This document shows, in pieces, positions 45,601-55,699 of a DNA stretch of 64,000 bases. Each line of letters opens with the position of its first letter. The first letter of the stretch is position 1. The position numbers were made by a program, and so were the translations under genes. Source of the stretch: Asterella californica (taxonomy: Eukaryota > Streptophyta > Marchantiopsida > Marchantiales > Aytoniaceae); NCBI GenBank assembly GCA_036924285.1, contig JAYKYS010000006.1, positions 27,626,001-27,690,000 of the forward strand, written 5' to 3'. The notes beneath the pieces are model-generated. The model had not been told where the DNA came from. It was given only the letters and a program-made list of their open reading frames with translations, and searched no databases.

Positions 45601-47893
45601 AGGCATAGATCTCAACGCATCTATGGGCTCCAGATTCACGGGTCAGAAGACCCGTAGAAGACGGCTCCAGATTCTAACCCGTGAATCTGGAGCCCAGAGA
45701 CTTAACTACATGCAAAAAGAATGAAACGGAGAATGCAGCAATGCAAGAACTACCTACAAACACTAAGGAACTGGTGGATGTACAACCGAGGGAAATATGC
45801 ACGCGATGAATGTAAGCAATTTAAAAACGGAAATCTCTAACCTCGGGACGAGATGCCAGGAACGTGTAGCGAACAGCACAATACCAGAAAACAAAGTCCC
45901 CTGGTACGGCAGAAGAATTACAGCTGAGATGTCCTAGATCAGCCAGCGAAAGGACGTCTATTTCACCTTCTATTTCAACCGTAGCCTTTTATCTTCATAC
46001 CTCATTCTTCACCCCATCAGTACTCGTAGCTGGAGATACTACCGACCCCGTTTGTTGCATATAATCAGCCTGAGACGAAGAAGGAACTGTGAGTGGCATG
46101 ATCCTCCGAAACCAGTTTTCTATTCATAATACTCCCAAAAATCAAAACTCAAACCTCAATTGCCCGTGGAAAGGATACGCTTCCTGGGCAATCACACAAA
46201 CTAAATTCGGATTACAGAAGCTGAGAACCAAGTTGCTCACCTCATACAGCTCTCCAAGACCTTTCTGATTTTTATTCTCATCCTGCAGCACGAAAACAAC
46301 GACAATTTAGAACGAAAGATGTTTGAAGTACGCAGACACCATGTCTCCATTCATGCAATATACACACTTCTCCCTTCATGCAAAAATATATCCTTACGCC
46401 AGCTTACCAGTTCAATCCGTGCTTTGGGAGAAGTCCCTGGAACCAATTGTCTCCTTTTAACGTCATCAAACCGCCCCTGTATACACCATAGAGGCCAGAA
46501 TCTTTTCAAACTTGCTACACTCTAAATTACTGTGAAAAGCTCCAATTAACGCATCAAGCAGTGCCAACGCCTGTATACACTAGCGATACACCAGAAGCAA
46601 GATCCAATTTCCTAGCTAGTAAATACCTCTGCAATGCGAGCTTTTATCATATCCTCTAGTGAGGCAGTAACCTCCTCGGTAATCACGGGAGGTGGTCGAA
46701 CATTATGATCAAAATCAAGCTCTACTTCCAAAGCACTGTTCTTCGGTCTCTTTCGCGCAGTCACCTGAAGGTGAAAAGTTGTACATGTGAACTCGTTAGT
46801 GGTAAGTTCTCGCGAACCTTACAAAATAAACAACGAGAACCTTCAACATAAACAACGAGAGCTGTGCGTAGTGCCAGACACGGAGTGTGAAAACTCAAAA
46901 CTTCACCTCTCCTATCAGCGTCCAATCTTTCGGATCGATGTTGGCTTTCTCAAAGTGCTCTATCCTTTTCTTCGTCTTTACCAGACGTTTTTCATGCGCT
47001 GACATCTCCTGCGTCACCTCATTTCCAAAAAACTCGTTGTACTTCCCGAATCCTAATTCCTTGCTATCCTGTTCAACATCGTGCTCTTCCTCATCATCTT
47101 CGCTGAAACCCGCTTCCTCATCTTCCTCATCTTCCTCTCCAAATCCGTCCTCATCTCCCTCCCCCATTCCGTTCTCCTCTGCGTCCGCCTTGTCAAGAAA
47201 ATTTTCCATTTCGCTAATTTTAAAAAATTCATCTTCCACTGGGTTCTTTGGTAAATTAAGAGAATCGTCTTCCACTGGCTTCTTAGGTGCATTGTCGTCC
47301 ATATCGTCGTCCATATCGTCGTCCGAGTTGTCCGTACTTGCGGACGCAGAACCTGAACCATTCCCATCCAGCTTCTCGCTGTCTCTCCACTCGGAGTCTG
47401 AACCTGCCCCATCCCCCCCGACTTCCCTCCGTTTATCGGTCGGTACCTCGGTCGGATTCTCTGGAATAACAAAGAAGTTGTCAACAGACACTTTCTCAAT
47501 AAGATTCACTCTACGACGAATATATGAAAACACCGGCAGGGACTGAAGATCAATCTGCTGCCAAATTTGCTCCGCATCGAATCTATCGGTGTACAGAGTC
47601 TTCAGTGGTGCTTTTTCAAAGTGACACGCGGTTAAGGAAAATAAACACTCCGATGCCTGCTTCGCACATTCCGCCAAAGATGGTGAAGGCCCTAGCCACT
47701 CAATAGCCTCCGTGCTTTTCAACCTGTTCAGTGCCTTTTCCGCCCCAAGATCAACCGACTTCGTCTCTGCTCCATGCGAGCTATTCAAACCGCGGAGCGC
47801 CTTCTCTGGCCCAGGATCAACAGGTTGAGAAACTAGACTCATTGTGTCGTTACGTACAATTCCACTGCCGAGTACAGCGAAATCAACAGGCAT
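42646..47893 (-). CDS. MPP10: U3 snoRNP / SSU-processome protein MPP10, about 570 aa
   Basis: Nucleolar U3 snoRNP component needed for early pre-rRNA cleavages that release 18S rRNA. Eight exons join in frame on the minus strand: 47893-46907, 46764-46627, 46476-46408, 46282-46241, 46069-46001, 43553-43428, 43215-43074 and 42785-42646 (TAA), all GT-AG. Exon 1 holds FDAEQIWQQIDLQ, a long Asp/Glu-rich acidic tract and KDWTLIGE at its end. Then come RKRPKNSALEVELDFDHNVR, RFDDVKRR, DENKNQKGLGELYE, ADYMQQTG, RLDALCHYHLAPKPVIEDM, VSDAWMLAPEEVF and a basic tail KRRRAQKKRKRK. Intron 5 (43554-46000) is about 2.4 kb and filled with repeats, while the others are short. The start used is the first ATG of the open frame; a second in-frame ATG at 47842 is equally plausible because the upstream one lies in duplicated sequence. 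Confidence 0.94.
44781..44820. repeat. Perfect hairpin, 17-bp arms
   Basis: The arms CTGTATTGTTCTTCCAT and its exact complement flank AATATA. It lies in intron 5 of MPP10. Confidence 0.85.
44872..45060 (-). repeat. Dispersed repeat, minus orientation, second copy at 60.54 kb
   Basis: The reverse complement of this stretch matches about 60540-60706 at roughly 80 percent by eye, sharing ACTTACATGGGTTCAAAA and ATTTTGG.GTTACCTT. It lies inside MPP10 intron 5. Confidence 0.75.
45163..45488. repeat. Recent tandem duplication, 172-bp unit
   Basis: 45163-45334 and 45335-45488 are nearly identical, both beginning GGAAAAACAACTAATATC and ending with the start of block B. They lie inside MPP10 intron 5. 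Confidence 0.85.
45625..45695. repeat. Perfect 19-bp inverted repeat with an extra internal copy
   Basis: 45625-45643 (GGGCTCCAGATTCACGGGT) and 45677-45695 are exact reverse complements. The loop contains a small ACGGGT/ACCCGT stem and a further direct copy of GGCTCCAGATTC at 45663-45674. It lies inside MPP10 intron 5. Confidence 0.85.
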
Positions 47894-48130
47894 CCAAGCA
47901 CTCTGTCTAAAACCCTGCAGGCTAAAACCCAGAACCACTGCAATCTAATATGAGGAACCACTGCAGCGTAAAACCTAAATCACTGCATAGTACAAGGAAA
48001 ATGCAGGCATTCGAGCACTCCGTCGAAAACCCTGCGTTGATTGATTACTACGGTAGTACAGAATGCCGAACCACCGCAGAGTGTCACGGAACACTACGGT
48101 AGCACTCGAGGATTCTGTCTAAGCCTCTAA
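47888..48130. repeat. Duplicated 5' leader of MPP10
   Basis: The stretch CAGGCATCCAAGCACTC ... AAAACCCTGC around 47888-47921 recurs at about 48004-48035. The first in-frame ATG of MPP10 (47893) lies inside one copy. Variants of GAACCACTGCA also repeat here. Confidence 0.6.
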
Positions 48131-49420
48131 GGTCTGTGTTCTACATAGCTGCTTCAGAACTCATCTTTCAGTTCCCATTTTGTGACAGAGATGGTTTATC
48201 TCCGAGATCAAGTTGTCGTTCTTCATAAAGTACACGGCGAGTACAGTGAATACGGTTCGGTACTGACGCAGTTTTCTATACTACTGTAGTACATAATCGA
48301 ACTGCGTATACTGCTCCACCAGGACAATGTATAAAGTACTACACGTTTGTAGACTGCAGTCGATGTAGAGACTATATGCAAGTAACTGAAACAAGTTGCT
48401 ATGCAAATGCATAACAACTAAATGTTCTTGGGAATATGTTGTCTTTAGATTAAATTAAATACTATTAGATAAATAAAGAAAACAAATATAGATTCTTGTC
48501 AGAAGTTAACAAGTATATTCTGTTTTCTTGAACGAGGGAGTGATCTTCATTTCCATACGGTGAGAAATTCCTGCATGTTGTTTTAACCCCATGATCTGGA
48601 GAGATCCAAGTACAAACCCCCGAATACACTAATATAATAAATTTCATTACTTTCCACTTCGCATCATAAAGAGAATAACTATGTTCGATCGCTTTCGAGC
48701 ACTTTTGCACATTTTATGTTAGCGGAAAAAAATTATATAAAAAATCTAGAATATTCAATCTATTTGTAAATATTAAATAGTTAGACATACTGTCTCAGTG
48801 CAGAAATAACCGATAAGTTCAACGTAGAGAAACGTGTCTCTCGAGTGCAACTGTAGCAAGCTCAAGAAAAAAATTACTTTAAATGGTACATTAATTTATC
48901 AGCTAACTCTTCTTGAAAGAAAAGTTAAGTAATAAATTAAGCTTGAATAACCATGAGAGAATATATATGCCTCCTAAATTAAATGACCTTTGGAGCCTCT
49001 ACAAGGGTTTGGATGTATCTATACTCGGAATTTAAAAAAGCGACTGCACTTCATAGCGAGTGCTATGCATTCACTTCGAGTTTAATCGCATAATGATATA
49101 CTTGGTAGGAAATGTTCCGGTGACTTTTCTGAAAATAACGCTCCTTCCAGAAATATCCAGAAAATCACCGGATCCACTCCAAAAGCTACGTACGCTGCTT
49201 AAAATTAATTTTACCGTTGTTTAGTCTATGAGTCTGTTCGTCTATAATAAAATATGAATTAAAGGAAATAAGTGTGAACTGGATGTGAAAATAATTTGTC
49301 TTGGTGAGTTACAAATTGTTCTGCATTCAGAGAAGATTGTGATTGTTCGGTTAGGGATTAAATTAGTTACGGAACCAATTTACCCAGAGATTTACTTAAT
49401 CGTACTCCTAATAATTTCAG
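48131..49420. other. Spacer upstream of MPP10
   Basis: No gene is recognised. A weak relative of hairpin stem 1 (TTAATTTAT..GCTAACTCTTCTT with a partly complementary arm) lies at about 48890-48939. The MPP10 promoter should be near 48 kb, but no element can be named. Confidence 0.4.
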
Positions 49421-49423
49421 TGG

Positions 49424-49604
49424 GACTTGAACTCACCTCTCTTGACTTTGCATTACTTTATCATACCCTTGACTGGCAACAATCATGTATGTAGATACAT
49501 GATTGATGCTAACATGCACTTCTTGCATTCTGACCTATCGAACTTGCACTAATCAGTCAAGGGTGCGATCAAATAACGCAAAGTTAAGAGAGGTGGGTCA
49601 AGTC
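49424..49604. repeat. Long imperfect fold-back, 50-bp arms, 80-base loop
   Basis: 49424-49474 and 49555-49604 are reverse complements at about 84 percent, with mismatches spread along the stem. The loop holds a second small stem (AATCATGTAT/ATACATGATT, about 49483-49506). Size and mismatch pattern resemble a plant microRNA precursor or a fold-back MITE. No gene is adjacent. Confidence 0.75.
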
Positions 49605-50181
49605 TGTCAAACTTATTAGAGGTGAAGTAAAGTAAATTTCTCTCCATTTTATTTCTGTTGGAAATAAAATACGCACAACCCTCTTCAATACAATTTGAAC
49701 AAGATGTTACGTAATGGATCTGCGGGGCTATGCATTTGGTACAACAAAAGATAGTGAAATAGAGAGTGATACGACAAGGATAGTGAAAATAGTGGATGAT
49801 GCGAGAACTCTACTTAATAAGAATGTGAAGTTAAAAAATAGAACAAGAAATTATCGACAGTTATTTTCAAATTGACAGTGAGTTGGGCAAACGCATAGCC
49901 AAAAGTACAAAGCTCGCATGGTCAACATGAACATAGGACCTTTCTAGCGGTGCCCGCAGGAAACGTCCACGGGAGTTTATAACAGAAGGTGTCGAAGTTT
50001 AGAGGAAAGATTCCTAAGCGTTGGATGCGAAATCAGCCGTGAAAAAACTAAAATTCACTGTAGTGAACTGACGGTGAACTTTGCTGGTCACTGCTTCTCG
50101 GGCCCTGCTTCTTTCCAAGAGTGAAAGTACAGAGAGACGCAGAAAGGAAGAAAAGCAGCGGTTGCACTCGCGGCTGTCACT

Positions 50182-50316
50182 GATCCGAAGAAACCAGCAG
50201 GTGGGCAAGTGCTTGCCCACGCTGCAACCGAAAGACTTTCTCTCAGGAAGGGTAAAGGAGATCAAAGGATCTGCAAAATTTTCGATGCTCCTAATCTGCC
50301 GGAATCTGAGGCTATA
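50182..50316 (+). pseudogene. DMC1/RAD51-like C-terminal fragment
   Basis: Forty-five codons read [20 protein letters not shown], then [20 protein letters not shown], closely resembling the end of the RecA-family meiotic recombinase DMC1. The LAHAA and FDAPNLPE forms favour DMC1 over RAD51. After GluSerGluAla the frame departs from the family and stops at 50356-50358, and no upstream recombinase exon (Walker motifs) is found within several kb. An AG acceptor-like site lies just upstream (about 50160). It is most likely an exon fragment carried here and fused to unrelated sequence; a real but unusual gene cannot be excluded. Confidence 0.6.
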
Positions 50317-50384
50317 TCCACACAAGGGCTCCAAACTTGCTTTTGCTGCTGTAACTGAAGGAGAGTATAACCCTCTAGCTTACT

Positions 50385-50591
50385 GTGGCAGCGTTCGTTA
50401 TAACAAAGTCCTCATTTGCTCCTCAACTTACGTACAAACTTAAGGCAGCAGTGACATTCACCTTGAGCGACGGCCCTGTCTCTGGAGGCAGAAGAAAGGA
50501 AGTCCATGGAGGTCCGAAAGAAGTCATCTTCAACGATCCCGTGTTTGTAAGGAACGGTCAGCCACTTCGTGTCTGGACAGTTGCTGGATGA
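50385..50591 (+). CDS. Unrecognised open frame downstream of the DMC1-like fragment
   Basis: Its second half (TFTLSDGPVSGGRRKEVHGG, then EVIFNDPVFVRNG) has a coding-like composition, and an acceptor-like AGGCAGCAG lies just upstream of it. No family is recognised. It could be an exon of the same chimeric transcript as 50182-50316, in a different frame. The frame start used here is not supported by a clear ATG context. Confidence 0.25.
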   Translation: MAAFVITKSSFAPQLTYKLKAAVTFTLSDGPVSGGRRKEVHGGPKEVIFNDPVFVRNGQPLRVWTVAG

Positions 50592-50899
50592 TCAAACTAC
50601 CAACGTTATAACCAGAGACATCGAAGGAGGCAGCAATCACCCCTGCCTAGTATCACATCCCATATCTCTCGCTCGTATCGGATTACTGGATCACGCGTCC
50701 TTACTGCATCTAGTTGTTAAGTCACTGTCCTCGCTGGTGTGTCTAAAGCGTCCACAGGGCGTTGAGGATGACTTTGTTAAGACCAAGCTTCGCGGACTCC
50801 CTCAAGTTCTGGTTCTCTGTTTTGGGCCGTAAGTCGTTAAACTAGCACTCGCGAGTTAGTAGAATCTTACGAAGAGATCTGTATCATAAATCTTGCACA

Positions 50900-52340
50900 G
50901 CAGTTGATTGATTCCACTAATTGATTCCTTATCACTTTTCCCTACATATTTGCTCTGGCAGTGTAACGTTGACTCTCAAACAGGTCGTAAACGTGCTCTC
51001 ATGTTTCTTCCAAGAGTCAGATTGTCTCTTCTTCTTCCCTTAATGCTTTGTTTTCCTTCAATGCATCACAACACCTCCGTTTGAGATAATTAACACTGCG
51101 GGTCTACCGAGGCGTGTACGAGTACTGAACAGCATCAAGGTGAAAGGCTTGTAACAAATGGCTCTAAATCTCCTCGGCAAGGTGGGTTCACTCCATTCAA
51201 GGCACCTCTTCGCTCTCAAGTATTAACATAGTACGCAGATGAATCCATGAGAGATACTGCTTTCACATCTCAACGACACTATGTCTCAACTGGAAACATC
51301 TAGCACTAATATGAATATCACCCCAACTGTCAGGTCGAGAACATCCATGCCGTACTTCATGAAACAATAGGGACGTGCTCATGCTGGGACTGTGACTCAT
51401 GCTGGTGAGTCGAGCAACGTCAGTCGACAAAGCTGAACCCCTATTTCCTAGTAACGCGGGTCGCCAGAGTCTGACGTCTACTATACAACAAGGACTGTGC
51501 TGGAGCAAGGTCGCCTCGTCGATCATACCCTTGAACCACCGCAACTTCTCGTTCTTAACCGATTCCTCCCGCATGTTGCACATTGCTCTCTAAGGTCGCC
51601 GAGTTTTTTGAGCGGTTCAAATGTGTACTCCTCTTAGGCCTCCACCTGCACAGCCAGACAACCACAAACCAATGATTCAGCACAGCGTCATATCATCTAA
51701 AAAGAGGGAAATCAGAAAAAAAAACTAATATCAGTTTAGCTTTCGCCTCGTTAGAAACCAGACAACTGTGTGAAACATGACGTTGTTTTCACGTCAACTC
51801 GTACCTGCACTTGCAACTCTATAATGCTGATGCTTTCCTCGAGACGTGTTCCGACGATTCGTCTCGGACCCCACCCGATCCTTCGGTCGGCTCTTCACTC
51901 TTGTGCCTTGGAGTAATCGTTTCCAAACCTCTATCTCAGCTGTGAGTTCCATGTCCAGTGTCAAACATCCCATATACGATTCTATTGCTCCAGCGTGAAG
52001 GTATAATCGACAGAATGCCGGAGCGGCACATACCCTGAAAAGGGAGGTTTATAGGATGCAAATCTAGAAACGTGTGCACTAGTCAACGTAGCAATCGGAC
52101 CGGAGGAAGGACTTGTCGATATAACATGTTTTCACATGCTTCAATGACTATGCTGGAGAAACAAAAATCTTGAAAGGTAGTCACTCCCGGGTAGATCATT
52201 CGTAATCCAAAGGAGAAGACGAAGACAGCGCTACGTCAACTTATCTAGGTGTAATAAACAAGCAGACAAGTGGAGGGTTCGAATCAGGCGGTGAATCGGC
52301 GATAATCAGTCGACTTGGTCAAATGAAAAACTTCACCGAG
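50900..52340. other. Spacer between the DMC1-like fragment and FAS2
   Basis: Short frames on both strands (for example 51263-51583) match nothing recognised. The right part should contain the FAS2 3' untranslated region. Confidence 0.4.
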
Positions 52341-52343
52341 ATA

Positions 52344-53690
52344 TCATAGCAATTTACTCTTCGGAAATCGGATTCCCACTAGAATCGGATCCTGAAGAGG
52401 CACAGAACATGACACTGTCGGGGAAGTCTTGTTGAAGTCCCCTCCTACTTTACAACCTTCAAGTGGCAGGGGCAAGCCAAGTTCACCCTTGTCGAAGGCT
52501 ACTAACGTGCAGTAGCCATCTTGAGATGATACAGCAAGGAATTTTCCGTCCGACGACCAAGCAAGATCTGTGATCGGCGCATAATGAAGGCCAGAGAACA
52601 CGGCAATCGGATAGCTCCCTTGGGTGTCGTAAATGAAAACACTGGATAGAGTAGCAACTGCAAAGACAAGTCGGTAGGGCAGCTCAAAGGTACAGATTTC
52701 AGGTACAGTCATGTCACTCACAGGCTGCTTCTTGTTTCTCAGAATAAAATACACAGGACAGAAACGAACTCCCATCACTGGCTTGCTCCCGGCAGGAAGC
52801 TCAAGTGTAGGTTGAGGGGAAGCCTTTGATAATTCCTTTCTTGACACCAAGTAAGTCAGGCTACATGGAGTGGCATCGAGTGACTGTTTCTCTACACCGG
52901 CTGGCAAGAGCAAAAATGAACCATCCGGGGACCATGACAACCTCCTGAAAAAAGATGCCATATTCTCGTCGTAAAACAAATACTGCTTGGAGGCAGGCAC
53001 AGGCTTCTGAGTGTCATCACCCTTACTTGCCGCACTTGCAGCCGCTTCTCTTTTGAAAAGAATGTGCTTACACTCAAACATCTTCTTTTCTTTCTCCTCC
53101 TTCTTCTCTTTGCCCTTATGTTTCTTCGGCACCGGTCGAGACGAATAGAAGCGGCAAGTTCGGTCACCACTTAGCGAGACAACGTATTCACCGGTAGGAT
53201 CCCACGTCACCCCTTGAACGTAATGTTGATGGTCGCTAAGTACCTGTTGCACTGCACCCCGCGCTACATCCCAAATGATACATGTATTGTCGACGGAGGC
53301 AGAAACCAAAAATGCTCCATCCCCAGACCACTCCAGATCCAAGACATCTTTTAGATGAAAACGGAGTGTTTTCCAGACTTTCCAGGATGGGATCTCCTCA
53401 CCGACTTCGACGAGGCGCCAGATGACTAGCTCCCCGAAATCGGCGCCAGATGCGAGAAGTTCACCAGATGGAGAAAATCGAACCACATTCACAGCAGAAC
53501 TGTGATAGGAAAGGTTTGATTTGAAGGTGGCAGTCGGAAGGGCCTTCGACTTCTCGACATGATGTATAGACCACAGCTTGATATCACGATCCGCACCCGC
53601 AGTAGCGAGGAGCCCCGATGTCGGATGGAAGTCTACAGACAGGACCGGGTCGGATCCATGCCAGGAAATCTGGATAGTCCCTCCTTTCAT
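52344..53690 (-). CDS. FAS2: Chromatin assembly factor 1 subunit p60 (FAS2/CAC2/CHAF1B), 448 aa
   Basis: WD40 subunit of CAF-1, which deposits newly made H3-H4 on replicating DNA in the nucleus. The start chosen is the ATG at 53690 ([20 protein letters not shown]), matching the family N-terminus; the frame is open further upstream but without an ATG. WD repeats are visible: [64 protein letters not shown], and later [14 protein letters not shown] Lys/Glu-rich linker ([15 protein letters not shown]) lies between WD repeats, and the C-terminal half keeps [20 protein letters not shown] and [12 protein letters not shown]. The length is close to other plant FAS2 proteins. There are no stops, frameshifts or introns; the lack of introns is unusual for a plant FAS2 gene. 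Confidence 0.95.
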   Translation of the reverse strand: MKGGTIQISWHGSDPVLSVDFHPTSGLLATAGADRDIKLWSIHHVEKSKALPTATFKSNLSYHSSAVNVVRFSPSGELLASGADFGELVIWRLVEVGEEIPSWKVWKTLRFHLKDVLDLEWSGDGAFLVSASVDNTCIIWDVARGAVQQVLSDHQHYVQGVTWDPTGEYVVSLSGDRTCRFYSSRPVPKKHKGKEKKEEKEKKMFECKHILFKREAAASAASKGDDTQKPVPASKQYLFYDENMASFFRRLSWSPDGSFLLLPAGVEKQSLDATPCSLTYLVSRKELSKASPQPTLELPAGSKPVMGVRFCPVYFILRNKKQPVSDMTVPEICTFELPYRLVFAVATLSSVFIYDTQGSYPIAVFSGLHYAPITDLAWSSDGKFLAVSSQDGYCTLVAFDKGELGLPLPLEGCKVGGDFNKTSPTVSCSVPLQDPILVGIRFPKSKLL

Positions 53691-53779
53691 CCCTGTCTGG
53701 TCTCTGCTCCGCTCTCTCAGGTTAACCCAGAGTTCCTCCTCGACCAAGCTAGCTATCCCACTAGATTTCAAAATCCCAG

Positions 53780-53787
53780 TTCCCGCC
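53780..53787 (-). promoter_or_regulatory. E2F-type site upstream of FAS2
   Basis: TTCCCGCC on the plus strand reads GGCGGGAA on the gene's strand, 90 bases upstream of the ATG. A second GGCGGG core lies at 53859-53864 (plus strand). E2F control of CAF-1 genes is known in plants, so the site fits S-phase expression. Function is inferred from the motif and position. Confidence 0.5.
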
Positions 53788-53869
53788 TGACACAATTATG
53801 GGAAGACCACTGCAGCTCCGCCTTCGTCATGTTTAGTTCCACAGCACCAAAGCCCATTGGCGGGTAAGC

Positions 53870-55410
53870 AACAGAAAGCCGCCAATGATTTTAAATGTCA
53901 CATTCAATGTGTGCGCTTCGAGTCTTTCCGGTGACAGAAATATCCTTTCGCTCGCTAGAGACTACCGCCGATTTCGGTGTTGGCTACCATCAGTTGGCTT
54001 CTGCAAGAAGACTGCGAAGGGTGCAACATGCATCCTGAGAGAAACAAAAGGATGAATAGTTACCATCCTGTGACTGAATTGTACGGTTCTTAACTCAGCT
54101 TAGGAGATTAACAGGCTAACTTCCTCGTCCAGTCGATTCTTCTCTTTCTGCTGAATGAGCAAAATCCGTCGAATGCATTCAACCTCCAATTCCCGAAGCA
54201 ATAGTTCGTCATGAACCTCTAAAGACAACTAAATCAAGAGCTCTCTACGATCCAAATTGCTATCGAAGACCACTATGATCTGTCCTCAAGATGTATATCC
54301 ATATTACTTCAACAGGGTCCAAATACCTGCGAGAAGGGCTGATGTAAGATGGCCAGCTCCTTCTGTCCAGAAACAATTCAACTGCGAACTCCTGAAATCA
54401 ATTGTCGGGATATCAGCAGACTGGCAACTCGACAATGGCGAATTACTGACACTCGTACGTAGGCCCAGGCTTCAAAAGGACGCATAGGACTCCAAATTAG
54501 ACCACATTCAGCAAGAACCGGTACCAAATCAGAATCTCCATCCGCAAAATCTAGTAAATGGTTCGAGGAGGAGAACACAGAAAAGAACATTGTACCTATA
54601 TTTAACGGTTAGCACCGACTATCCGACACAGGATCGAAATCACTAGTCAAACGCGCAAGACGCTAGGATATTATACAGGAACACAACAACGAAAGCGCTC
54701 GACGTACTTCCAAACTCCTATTATGTGAGGTGGGAGCAACAACGTTGTAACTCCTTCTTCCCGGAATGCACTACACTCGGTATGAAGTGGCCTGGAGGGA
54801 AGCAGATCTACGAGACTACGAGACGAGAAGAGGAGGGAACCCTAGCGAGAAGAGCGCGAGAAGCAATTTCAAAGACGGGGAGGACTTGGAGGAAGAAAAT
54901 GGCGGGAGAACAAGGACGTCGTCCCACCGTCGTGTACAGACTGCACAATCCTTGAAACTTGAAAGGGAAAGACAAGCCCCAGATAAATTAACCATGTAGT
55001 CTACGTTCCGGCAAATAGAGTGGTGTAGTGATTTCCGGAAGAACTTATGGATTTCCGTACTCTGCAGAAAGTTTCCGGAAATGGTTCCGGATCGCCGATA
55101 TTTACAGCAAAGTAAAAGAATCCGGCGAGGATAAAGATAAAGATCACCATAATGCAATAGTTCAGGTATACGGGAACGAACATTGTTTGGTGAGGACGTG
55201 GTTTTACGGATATATCAAATGTCTTGACGTAGTTAAGATAAATATGTATCCAAAGTGCCCTTTTGGCCTAGCAGAGGAAAGAGAAACACGTAAAAAGTGG
55301 GAAATCTGCCACTGGACCGGACATCACACTGGGTGTCATAGACGTGTTAATGAGATTTCGGTAACTGTAAAACTGAAAGTTATTAATACTTTTGAATTAA
55401 AATTAAATAT
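53870..55410. other. Region upstream of FAS2 without a recognised gene
   Basis: Several medium open frames exist, such as 55028-55420 (+) with CHWTGHHTGCHRRV and 54766-54999 (+), but none shows a known domain or convincing exon partners. A further GGCGGGAG lies near 54902. Confidence 0.35.
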
Positions 55411-55568
55411 CATATATTAATTACATAGACCTATCGAAGATTGTAAGAAAAACCCATAAAAAGAATGGGATGCACAGCAAGAATGATAAGAATGATAAGA
55501 GCGAGGCGCAATGCTTTGAAAAAATGCATATTTTAGAGATTTTAATTTATCACCTAACTCTTTTCGCA

Positions 55569-55694
55569 TATTGTTTATCACCTCGTTAGAGACGGTACTT
55601 TCAGTTCTGCATATATAAAAATGGAATCTGGACTTCATATTGCTTATCACCTCATTAGTCACTGTATTTTCAGTTCTGTAGATGTAAAAATGGA
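55569..55694. repeat. Two-copy tandem repeat, about 67-bp unit
   Basis: CATATTGTTTATCACCTCGT ... TTTCAGTTCTGCATATATAA is followed by a close second copy with CATATTGCTTATCACCTCAT. Both contain AAAAATGGA. Confidence 0.7.
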
Positions 55695-55699
55695 CTATA

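Noticed and set aside
46887..47546. 219-codon Ser/Pro-rich frame on the plus strand
   Set aside because: It is the antisense shadow of the acidic tract of MPP10 exon 1; Ser-rich sequence is expected opposite Asp/Glu codons.
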